Source of the DNA: Robinsoniella peoriensis
Lineage (GTDB): Bacteria > Bacillota > Clostridia > Lachnospirales > Lachnospiraceae
Assembly (NCBI RefSeq): GCF_042680125.1
Contig: NZ_JBHTNY010000032.1
Direction: 5' to 3' (one strand)
Length of the DNA: 64,000 nt
In this document: piece by piece, positions 28,920 through 35,924 of the stretch
Numbering within the stretch: the first letter of the stretch is position 1
How the letters are laid out: every line of letters begins with the position of its first letter
The notes under the pieces: generated by a model
What the model was told of the DNA's origin: nothing
The model's database searches: none
The model's input: only the letters and a program-made list of their open reading frames with translations
Made by a program: the position numbers and the translations under genes

Positions 28920-29648
28920 TTAAAATTTATTTTTCACCAGCAGCTTTACTTGTACTACCGTCAAAATAAAACAGTAAACACAAAAAACTGCCAGTGTCTG
29001 GATCACCATGGAGACAGAATAATAATCTTCATTGACAAATCTCTTCACAAATTCTGCTACAGGGGGGAATATCCACATAAAATACCGGGTAACCGGATAC
29101 TCCTCCATAATGCCCATTTTCACAAGACCTATCAGCATATATAAAAAAGTAATCAGAGCTGCAACCTTTCTATTATGCATAATTCTGGTATGGAGGAAAG
29201 CACCCGTAATACCTCCCGTATATGCTGCAAAAATATGTAAGACCAGTGCAGTCAATATATCCGTTACCGTCATCGTTCTGTTAAAAAATGCAAAATGATT
29301 CACAGCATTTTGAAAAACCGGAAAGAGTACCGCAAAAAGACTGACCAAAATCCCTATACCTGCAAGGCAGCACAGATTGGTCAGATAATACCTGGTCTCA
29401 CTTTGTACCTTCAAAATTAGTATCTGCTCCTGAACAGGGCTTTTCAATTCATTAAATGTCCATCCGATCCAGGTCATAATCCATATCACAAATACCATGG
29501 ACATGGTATATCCCTCCAGCACACCCAAAGGTGAAAATGTATAAGCAAAACCCATATACATAGCCAGAACAAGCAGAGGCAGAATATACTTATTTGATTT
29601 TTTATAAGATTCAAATATATAGCGAAATAACACTCTATTCTTGTACAT
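28920..29648 (-). CDS. membrane protein, probable ABC-2 type permease
   Basis: 242 aa with about six hydrophobic segments and short loops and no catalytic motif. Its start overlaps the end of an ABC ATPase gene by 14 bp, so it is most likely that ATPase's membrane partner. Six TM helices without extracellular domains resemble ABC-2 exporters of small lipid or peptide cargo. Substrate not predictable. Confidence 0.75.
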   Translation of the reverse strand: MYKNRVLFRYIFESYKKSNKYILPLLVLAMYMGFAYTFSPLGVLEGYTMSMVFVIWIMTWIGWTFNELKSPVQEQILILKVQSETRYYLTNLCCLAGIGILVSLFAVLFPVFQNAVNHFAFFNRTMTVTDILTALVLHIFAAYTGGITGAFLHTRIMHNRKVAALITFLYMLIGLVKMGIMEEYPVTRYFMWIFPPVAEFVKRFVNEDYYSVSMVIQTLAVFCVYCFILTVVQVKLLVKNKF

Positions 29649-30480
29649 TCTGCATCTCCCTTAACTGAAATCCTGCGCCTAACATAAGCCGGATAATCTG
29701 ATTACTGTTTTCAGCGGATGATCTGATTTTAATATGAAAACTGTTCATTTCCACCATATCAGCCGCATCTTTCACCTCTTTTGGCAGTGTTCCGCCACCA
29801 GACTCCTCTTCCCGTTCAAATATCAGGACATCATATTCCTGTAAAAAAGTGTCTTCTAATACCGCCTGTTTTAAGTGTCTGTCCTTTATTTCATAAACAA
29901 GATCTGCAAGCCGGTTAATTAATTTCTTCTCATGACAGGACATAACCACAGATCCTCCGTCATTTACATACTTCTGAATCATTGCCATAAATATGTTCTG
30001 CGATTCCACATCCTGCCCAGACAGCGGTTCATCCATCAGCAGGATATCGGCTTTCGTAAGTAGTGCCTGAATCACTGCTGTCTTCTGAAGCGTCCCTTTC
30101 GACAGATACTTCATGGGTTTATCCGCCATGGAATCCATAAAAAACTGCCGGAACAGAAAACTGCCTCTCTCCTTTGCTTCTTCCTTCGTCAGACCATCCA
30201 GCATCCCCATACTCATCACGTACTCTCTTGCCGTAAAGTCTGACTTTGGAAAACGCTCAGGAATATATGTAATTTTCCATTTCTTATGATGGATAATTTT
30301 CCCCTCTGACACCGTTGTCAAATGTGCAATCATTCTGAGTAATGTGCTTTTTCCACAGCCGTTATATCCTACTAAAGCGATCGTCTTCCCCTTTTCTATT
30401 GAAAAGTTAATATCCTCTAATATCTGGTCTTTTCCAAAGTGCTTTGAAACACCGACTACATCAATTAAATTTTCCGCCAT
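29635..30480 (-). CDS. ABC transporter ATP-binding protein
   Basis: 281 aa from the ATG at 30480 (GAGGGG upstream). Walker A is GYNGCGKST. The signature motif is degenerate (LSKGTLQK) and Walker B is ILLMDEPLSG. The H-loop His lies in SCHEK, where most ATPases have TH. About 70 C-terminal residues beyond the ATPase fold include a Glu-rich segment. It pairs with the downstream permease, probably as an exporter. Confidence 0.87.
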   Translation of the reverse strand: MAENLIDVVGVSKHFGKDQILEDINFSIEKGKTIALVGYNGCGKSTLLRMIAHLTTVSEGKIIHHKKWKITYIPERFPKSDFTAREYVMSMGMLDGLTKEEAKERGSFLFRQFFMDSMADKPMKYLSKGTLQKTAVIQALLTKADILLMDEPLSGQDVESQNIFMAMIQKYVNDGGSVVMSCHEKKLINRLADLVYEIKDRHLKQAVLEDTFLQEYDVLIFEREEESGGGTLPKEVKDAADMVEMNSFHIKIRSSAENSNQIIRLMLGAGFQLREMQNVQE

Positions 30481-30567
30481 TAAAATCCCCTCTCTCTTCT
30501 CCCCTGTTAACGGCACTGGAAATAAAAACTTAGGGGAAGCCTACACGCTCTGGAGCCTTTTTTCGGA

Positions 30568-30987
30568 TTACCTGCCTTTATGCTTTTCTTTTTTCTTCTG
30601 TTGATGAATCAAAAACTGGCGCCTTTTTTCTTCTTCTCTTTGTTCCCTGCTCATGACGCTTCGTTCCTGCTTCCGCAACTCATGCTGCTGCTTCAATGCC
30701 TGCTGTGCCTTGGTTCCAATCCCCTTTTCCTCTACCGCTTTTTTCGCCTTTTTTTGGATACGTTTGAAGTTAATCCTGTGCTCTTCATGCTCATCTGACT
30801 CAACCGGAGGGCTGAATTTCAACCGCTTCCAATTTTCCAGATACCATTTGTTTACCTCGTAGTCCTTCGGCTCCGTACCAAATGTAACTTTGGCAGCTTC
30901 ATATCCATGCTCTGTGGACCGTTCAAAAACACCAATCCAAAAGGGCGGATCGAAAATAATAGTGAGACTGGTCTTTACTTTGTTCAT
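30568..30987 (-). CDS. yjdF: YjdF family protein (DUF2992)
   Basis: 139 aa. The N-terminus matches YjdF: LTIIFDPPFWIGVFER, ...YEAAKVTFGTEPKDYEV..WY. The C-terminal half is a highly charged Lys/Arg/Gln helix. The function of YjdF is unknown. The family is characteristically controlled by the yjdF RNA, which senses azaaromatic compounds, and a matching leader is present upstream (31000-31108). Confidence 0.88.
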   Translation of the reverse strand: MNKVKTSLTIIFDPPFWIGVFERSTEHGYEAAKVTFGTEPKDYEVNKWYLENWKRLKFSPPVESDEHEEHRINFKRIQKKAKKAVEEKGIGTKAQQALKQQHELRKQERSVMSREQREEEKRRQFLIHQQKKKEKHKGR

Positions 30988-30999
30988 TTAAATTTCCTC

Positions 31000-31108
31000 C
31001 TTTAATTTAGCTGAACAAAGAACGGACAACCAAAGGAGGCAGGTTACTGACAGAATTCTTTATTCTGCGCCCGGACTACCAACCGGACTGTGTTTTTATC
31101 TTTGTACT
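31000..31108 (-). ncRNA. yjdF-type riboswitch (azaaromatic-sensing leader)
   Basis: About 110 nt of structured leader separate the promoter at 31113-31140 from yjdF. It holds GTCCGG/CCGGAC-like stems and a CTGCCTCCTTTGG segment. Eight bases of that segment (plus-strand 31032-31039) are exactly complementary to the yjdF ribosome binding site AAAGGAGG (30996-31003). This suggests translational switching by sequestering the site. Placement before a YjdF gene makes the class assignment likely; I did not match the full consensus. Confidence 0.65.
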
Positions 31109-31112
31109 TTAA

Positions 31113-31140
31113 ATACTAGCATTTTTCAAAAATTTGTCAA
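31113..31140 (-). promoter_or_regulatory. promoter of the yjdF leader
   Basis: On the minus strand: TTGACA (31140-31135), 16-bp spacer, TAGTAT (31118-31113). Confidence 0.7.
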
Positions 31141-31273
31141 GTTTGGCAACTATTTTTTTACTTCAAAAAGCCATCCGGAATTCTCCCCTTCCTTGTAATT
31201 CCCCCACATATCTCTTATAATGGTAAAAATAGGTTCCAGTAATTTTTATGGACCGTAACAGGTGGTGATAATT

Positions 31274-31348
31274 ATGAATAAACGTAAGAAGAACGACGTT
31301 TCTCTCCATGCAGAGCCAGTACCCAAAAGCGGCGGCTGCATGGAGTAG
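31274..31348 (+). CDS. possible 24-residue leader peptide overlapping alternative hairpins
   Basis: ATG after GGTGGTGATAATT opens a 24-codon frame ending in SGGCME. The coding sequence contains a perfect 10-bp inverted repeat (31304-31313 and 31336-31345). A second stem, AAAAGCGGC (31325-31333) with GCCGCTTTT (31353-31361), overlaps it and ends in T-rich DNA like a terminator. The two structures compete for the same RNA, so this looks like a leader peptide with attenuation ahead of the CD3324-like gene. A bona fide small protein is the alternative. Confidence 0.4.
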   Translation: MNKRKKNDVSLHAEPVPKSGGCME

Positions 31349-31407
31349 ATATGCCGCTTTTCTGGCTTAGCTTCTGAATTTCAGTTTAAATTAAAGGAGA
31401 AAGCCAT

Positions 31408-31671
31408 ATGAATTATGAAAATGCGAATACAATTCTTCCGGAACATCTGGTAGAAGAACTGCAAAAATATATCCAGGGAGAATATCTCTATATTCCGGTA
31501 AAAAAAGAACAGCGGAAACAATGGGGCGAACGATCCGGTTACCGGCAAGAAATTGCGCAGCGAAATCTGGACATCTCAAAAAAATATGCTGCCGGGTTAT
31601 CACTTTGGGAACTGGCAGATGAGTATCATTTGTCGGTTTATACAATTCGAAAAATAATCTATAAGAAATAA
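31408..31671 (+). CDS. CD3324-family small DNA-binding protein
   Basis: 87 aa. The N-terminus NYENANTILPEHLVEELQKYIQGEYLYIP and the C-terminal Mor-like helix-turn-helix (GLSLWELADEYHLSVYTIRKIIY) are the pattern of the clostridial CD3324 family, presumed transcriptional regulators. It starts after AAAGGAGAAAG. Its target is unknown, and it has an unusual structured region just upstream (31274-31361). Confidence 0.78.
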   Translation: MNYENANTILPEHLVEELQKYIQGEYLYIPVKKEQRKQWGERSGYRQEIAQRNLDISKKYAAGLSLWELADEYHLSVYTIRKIIYKK

Positions 31672-31684
31672 TTTATAGACACAC

Positions 31685-31741
31685 TTGACATTTCTGTTCT
31701 ATCGCGGTAGAATCTCAATATAGAATTCTATTAGAATAGAA
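31685..31741 (+). promoter_or_regulatory. promoter and two BlaI-type operator dyads
   Basis: TTGACA (31685-31690), exactly 17 bp, TAGAAT (31708-31713). One near-perfect dyad, TTCTATCGCGGTAGAA (31697-31712), covers the spacer and -10. A second, TTCTATTAGAATAGAA (31726-31741), lies just downstream of the start point. Their centres are 29 bp apart, about three helical turns. The layout fits autorepression by the BlaI-like protein encoded next. Confidence 0.72.
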
Positions 31742-31789
31742 CATTTTAACTTGCTGACCATCAGCACAGTATAAAAGGAGTGCATGCAC

Positions 31790-32149
31790 ATGGATATGAA
31801 ATTATTTGATTCTGAACTACGGGTCATGGAAATTCTCTGGAAAGACGGGGATACCACAGCAAAAGAAATTGCTAAAATCTTAAAAGAACAGGTGGAATGG
31901 AGTAAGACAACCACCTATACCGTGATAAAAAAATGTATCGATAAAGGGGCAATTGAACGAAGAGATCCGAATTTTGTCTGTCACCCGCTGGTAACACAGG
32001 AAACTGCCCAGGAGACAGAAACGAACGAACTGATTAATAAAATGTTCGATGGTTCTGCTGACCGCCTTGTAGCATCCATACTTGGCAGAAAAGATTTATC
32101 CAAACCAGAAATTGAACGTCTTAAAGAGCTTGTACAGGATCTGGAATAG
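31790..32149 (+). CDS. BlaI/MecI/CopY family transcriptional repressor
   Basis: 119 aa from the ATG at 31790, nine bases after AAGGAG. The N-terminal winged helix (FDSELRVMEILWKDGDTTAKEIA, then WSKTTTYTVIKK) and the C-terminal dimerisation region are typical of penicillinase repressors. It is followed 9 bp later by an M56 metalloprotease, the usual BlaR1/MecR1-like partner that cleaves the repressor on signal perception. No beta-lactamase gene is adjacent, so the regulon is unknown. Confidence 0.9.
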   Translation: MDMKLFDSELRVMEILWKDGDTTAKEIAKILKEQVEWSKTTTYTVIKKCIDKGAIERRDPNFVCHPLVTQETAQETETNELINKMFDGSADRLVASILGRKDLSKPEIERLKELVQDLE

Positions 32150-32158
32150 GAGGCAGTT

Positions 32159-34315
32159 ATGACATTATGGGAGATGAGTTTTTATGCAGCCGTTTTAATT
32201 ATAGCAATCATTGCCATTCGTGCTATAGCTGTGAATAGGCTGCCGAAAAAGACCTTTTTAGTATTATGGGGAGTTGTTGTCATCCGACTTTTGATTCCGT
32301 TTGCCGTTTCTTCCCAACTCAGTGTTTACAATTTAGCCAATCACCTGCAGCAGATGACAGAACATATTCCGGCATCCGGAGATAAAGTAGATTCTGCTTC
32401 TTCAGATTTAGAAACGACAGAAATTTCATCCAATGCTGACTATACGTTTCGTACCTTAAGTGAAACAATTGTGAACAATACAGCAGATGCTGCGGAAGCT
32501 GCCGCAATGGAATATACCGCCGTCAATTCCATGGGTAATGAAGAGATGGAAGTATTTGACCATACTGTTAATGCTGCCAGTTCCTCTTTAGAAGACAAGG
32601 CAGTGCAGAGTTCTGTCGTACAGGAAACCCCCATGTCCGTGGATAAACAGCCCTTACTGTTTATCCTGTGGCTTGCAGGGGCCTTGTTCAGTGCATTGAT
32701 TTTTATGGTTCCCCATATACGCTGCCGCCTGGAATACCGCACAGCTGTACCTGTTGGCAAAGAGTATCCGGATTTTATGATTAAAAACGGTTTTATCCGC
32801 CGAAAAGTACGGATAAAGCAGTACGACCAGATTAAAACCCCTTTTACATACGGAATTTTGAAGCCTGTTATTCTCCTTCCCAAAAACATGGTGAAGCCCG
32901 ATGACGCGCAGCTGCGATACGTATTAAGCCATGAATATATCCATATCCGTCACTTTGACGCACTGTTAAAATACCTCTTTGCATTTGCTGCCTGCATTCA
33001 CTGGTTCAACCCATTTGTATGGATCATGTATCTTCTGGCAAATCGCGATATCGAACTTTCCTGCGATGAGTCTGTGGTCCGCAGCTTTGGGGAAGGTTTG
33101 AAATCTGATTATGCGCGTACGCTGATCAGCCTGGAAGAATCAAAAAGCCGATTGAACCCTCTATGCAGCCACTTTTGTAAAAATGCAGTTGAAGAAAGGA
33201 TAAAAGCAATTATGAAAATAAAGAAAACCTCTTTGGCAGGTTCTGCCATAGCCCTGGTATTAACCGCCAGTATTGCCATAACATTTACAACCTCCGCCGC
33301 TGAGGCGCCCACAGAAACTGCTCTGGCTTCGGAAGCTTCTTCCAGAAATTTTGGAACAAATTCCGCAGCAGAACGGGGAATGGCTGGAAGTTCATCTGAA
33401 AGTGCAGCTGAAAACCCGGCTGAGCGTTCAGCGACAGAAAAAATTGATTTTACGAACATGAGTGAGGCTGATATTGAAAAATTAGTATCAAAGATCACAG
33501 CTGAATATGATGCTGTGAAAAAAGAAGTTGCTTCCAATTATACTGACCTGGAAAACCAACTGACTGGGAAATTAGAAAAACTCAAGAAATTAGCCGATGA
33601 GAAGACAGATTATCTGGATCCCACATTTTTAGAACAATGGTATACTCTTACAGATGAGGTGTATAGCAGCTACAATAAATATATGGAACAATGCGCTTCC
33701 GACTATGAAAAAGTAAATACAAAATATGAGGACATCATGAATTCTTATTTTGATCAGGTCAGCAAACAATACGCTAAAGTTTCCGCCTCTTATTCCGCCA
33801 AGATAGAAATGCTGTACCAGAAATCTATGGAGGATGATAACAAGGATCTTGAAACTCCGGTTGATGATTATGATGCAAAAATCAATGAACTTCAAAAAGA
33901 ATTAGATGCCGTCAGTCAAAAATATGACAGTTTTACAAGAATTCTGGAAAACTCCAATAAAATCCTTGACGATTATTATGCCAAGGCAGAAACCAAGCTG
34001 GCTGAAATTGACAAAATAGCAGATCCTGTCTTTGACAGGATTGCAGCAGAACGGCAAAAAGATTATTCCAAATTTGGATTGACCCGGGATAAAAAAACCG
34101 GAAGATATTACTACAACGACAAACTGGTGCGGTATTTCGAGGACCGGATTACCTCTAAAGACGATGATCAGACATATGGCCCCTGCTTTTCAACATCCGA
34201 AGGTGTGATCGATGTATTTGCTCTTCGTGATAAAGAAGGGAATCTGACGGGTTTTGAAACATTTGCACCGGAACATACAAAAGATTATGTTAAAAAATGG
34301 TTTAACCACTCTTGA
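32159..34315 (+). CDS. M56 (BlaR1-like) membrane metalloprotease with coiled-coil sensor domain
   Basis: 718 aa. The N-terminal membrane helices (about 5-25, 33-50, 170-185) surround the gluzincin site HEYIHIRH, with the downstream Glu in NRDIELSCDE, as in BlaR1/MecR1. A fourth helix at about 357-378 leads to the extracytoplasmic part. That part is not a penicillin-binding domain: it has a Ser/Ala/Glu-rich linker, a long predicted coiled coil (about 440-640) and a small C-terminal domain with GRYYYNDKLV. It probably senses something other than beta-lactams and inactivates the BlaI-like repressor. It ends at a strong terminator. Confidence 0.87.
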   Translation: MTLWEMSFYAAVLIIAIIAIRAIAVNRLPKKTFLVLWGVVVIRLLIPFAVSSQLSVYNLANHLQQMTEHIPASGDKVDSASSDLETTEISSNADYTFRTLSETIVNNTADAAEAAAMEYTAVNSMGNEEMEVFDHTVNAASSSLEDKAVQSSVVQETPMSVDKQPLLFILWLAGALFSALIFMVPHIRCRLEYRTAVPVGKEYPDFMIKNGFIRRKVRIKQYDQIKTPFTYGILKPVILLPKNMVKPDDAQLRYVLSHEYIHIRHFDALLKYLFAFAACIHWFNPFVWIMYLLANRDIELSCDESVVRSFGEGLKSDYARTLISLEESKSRLNPLCSHFCKNAVEERIKAIMKIKKTSLAGSAIALVLTASIAITFTTSAAEAPTETALASEASSRNFGTNSAAERGMAGSSSESAAENPAERSATEKIDFTNMSEADIEKLVSKITAEYDAVKKEVASNYTDLENQLTGKLEKLKKLADEKTDYLDPTFLEQWYTLTDEVYSSYNKYMEQCASDYEKVNTKYEDIMNSYFDQVSKQYAKVSASYSAKIEMLYQKSMEDDNKDLETPVDDYDAKINELQKELDAVSQKYDSFTRILENSNKILDDYYAKAETKLAEIDKIADPVFDRIAAERQKDYSKFGLTRDKKTGRYYYNDKLVRYFEDRITSKDDDQTYGPCFSTSEGVIDVFALRDKEGNLTGFETFAPEHTKDYVKKWFNHS

Positions 34316-34380
34316 TATTTTCCGCTTCCCTGTTGTATCTTGTTAATGGTTCATCGGAGGATTTTGATTGCAAAATTAAT

Positions 34381-34428
34381 GCTGGATAAGATGGCAGGTA
34401 CCTACCTGCTGCTTATCCAGCTTTTTTA
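34381..34428 (+). terminator. terminator of the BlaI/M56 operon
   Basis: GCTGGATAAG...CTTATCCAGC with an inner AGGTACCTACCT-type stem, followed by TTTTTT. Confidence 0.9.
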
Positions 34429-34878
34429 ATCCACAAAACTGATTACATGTTCTAAAAATACTCTGCCATCCAGATGCTCAATCTCATGGCAGAGACATTT
34501 TGCCATAAGATCCTCTCCCTCCAGCAGAATTTCCTCTCCAAATTCATTTTGCGCCTGAACCGTTACTTTTTTAGGCCTGACAGTTATCCCCGCCTTATCC
34601 GGAAAGCTTAAACATCCTTCTATACTCTCCTGCACCCCGCTGGTTCCGGTAATCTTAGGATTCACCAATTTTATAACACCATTTCCCATATCTATCACAA
34701 CCAGACGTTTCAAAACCCCAACCTGGCATGCTGCGATCGCTGCCCCATTGGGCATCGTATGCAGCGTATCCAGCATATCATCCAAAAGCTCCCTGATTTT
34801 ATCATCCACCACTGTAACCTCTTTACATTTTTTCCTTAGTATCTCGTCTCCTTCATAACGAAGCTGCCTTACCGCCAT
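34426..34878 (-). CDS. def: peptide deformylase
   Basis: 150 aa. It removes the N-formyl group from nascent proteins. It shows the three motifs: GAAIAACQVG (motif 1, Ala in place of the usual second Gly), EGCLSFP (metal Cys) and HEIEHLDG (metal His pair and catalytic Glu). The gene overlaps the upstream XRE regulator by 26 bp, an unusual partner for a housekeeping enzyme. It may be a second, regulated deformylase. Confidence 0.92.
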   Translation of the reverse strand: MAVRQLRYEGDEILRKKCKEVTVVDDKIRELLDDMLDTLHTMPNGAAIAACQVGVLKRLVVIDMGNGVIKLVNPKITGTSGVQESIEGCLSFPDKAGITVRPKKVTVQAQNEFGEEILLEGEDLMAKCLCHEIEHLDGRVFLEHVISFVD

Positions 34879-35116
34879 TTCCCTGCTCCTTTCTGCTGCT
34901 TTCAGCCCTGGACTTTTTCAAACTTTCCTCAAATAAAAAGACATCCTCAATACTGCATTCAAACACCCTTGAAATATCATATGCCAGCCATATGGAAGGC
35001 TCAGATTTCTCTGTTTCAATGGCATTAATTGCCTGTCTCGAAGTACCTACCATATCCCCTAACTGAGCCTGGGTAAGTCCTTTCTTTTCTCTTAATTCTC
35101 TAATTCTGTTTTTCAT
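34853..35116 (-). CDS. XRE-family transcriptional regulator
   Basis: 87 aa. A Cro/CI-type helix-turn-helix at about 3-57 (RIRELREKKGLTQAQLGDMVGTSRQAINAIE) is followed by a short charged tail. It resembles the compact YozG-type regulators. It overlaps and is co-expressed with def. GTTAAC-containing repeats around its promoter are likely operators. Confidence 0.88.
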   Translation of the reverse strand: MKNRIRELREKKGLTQAQLGDMVGTSRQAINAIETEKSEPSIWLAYDISRVFECSIEDVFLFEESLKKSRAESSRKEQGNGGKAASL

Positions 35117-35142
35117 TAATCTCTCCTTGCTAAACAGGCATG

Positions 35143-35241
35143 TAATGTTAACCTTACATTATAGTAGCATGGAGATTCTTATATGTCAAGTTAACATGAC
35201 ACACCATTTCCCTCTGTTAACATGACACATCTTTTCCCTCT
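35143..35241 (-). promoter_or_regulatory. XRE/def promoter with 26-bp tandem operator repeats
   Basis: On the minus strand TTGACA (35189-35184), 17 bp, TACTAT (35166-35161). Immediately upstream lie two tandem 26-bp copies (35190-35215, 35216-35241), each starting GTTAACATGACACA. A third GTTAAC is downstream of the start point near 35146. Likely autoregulatory sites. Confidence 0.6.
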
Positions 35242-35321
35242 TGACCATTTACCAGATACATGGCATGATAATTAAAATATGAACCTGATAAAAATCACGG
35301 TATATACATAGGAGAACACCC

Positions 35322-35900
35322 ATGCAAACATACGAAGAACAACTATTTGAGACTTTGAATCTGGAATCACAGCTCATTGAAAATGCGCATTTTATTGAAT
35401 GCACCTTTTCTCATTGCAATTTTTTTGAAATGAAAATTAAAAACTGTGTTTTTGACCGGTGTACCTTCCGCAGCTGTACCTGCGCAGGCACGGACTTTAA
35501 GTATACGGATTTAAAAAACAACGATTTTCACCACTGTTCTCTGGTTGGAATCAGCTGGGATGAGTTAAAGACCAAAAACGGCATTACACTTCCCTTTACT
35601 GCCTTTGAAAACTGTGTCTTAAAATATAATTATTTTGTAAAGCTAAAACTGAATCAATTTTCTTTTCAGGGAAATGTCATGGAAGAATGTTATTTTGAAG
35701 ACTGCCGGATGGAGAAAACCAACTTTCAGGGCTGTCAGCTTAAAAATACAAAGTTCGCAAAAAATAACCTGGCATTCTCTGATTTCAGAGACGCCAGGGA
35801 TTATATGATTGATGTTCAGACAAATAAAGTAAAAAATGCACGTTTTTCATATCCGGAAGCCGTAAATCTGCTGACGGGACTGGGGATTATTCTGGATTAA
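35322..35900 (+). CDS. pentapeptide-repeat protein, Qnr/McbG-like
   Basis: 192 aa made of A(D/N)LxF-type pentapeptide repeats (FIECTFSHCNFFEM, CVFDRCTFRSC, NFQGCQLKNTKF). They are in two blocks separated by a short irregular segment (about 82-95), as in Qnr. Such proteins form a right-handed quadrilateral beta-helix that mimics B-form DNA and can protect gyrase. The ATG follows AGGAG. Whether this copy protects against quinolones or a toxin is unknown. Confidence 0.82.
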   Translation: MQTYEEQLFETLNLESQLIENAHFIECTFSHCNFFEMKIKNCVFDRCTFRSCTCAGTDFKYTDLKNNDFHHCSLVGISWDELKTKNGITLPFTAFENCVLKYNYFVKLKLNQFSFQGNVMEECYFEDCRMEKTNFQGCQLKNTKFAKNNLAFSDFRDARDYMIDVQTNKVKNARFSYPEAVNLLTGLGIILD

Positions 35901-35924
35901 CCCCGCCCAAGCCAATTAGCGATC

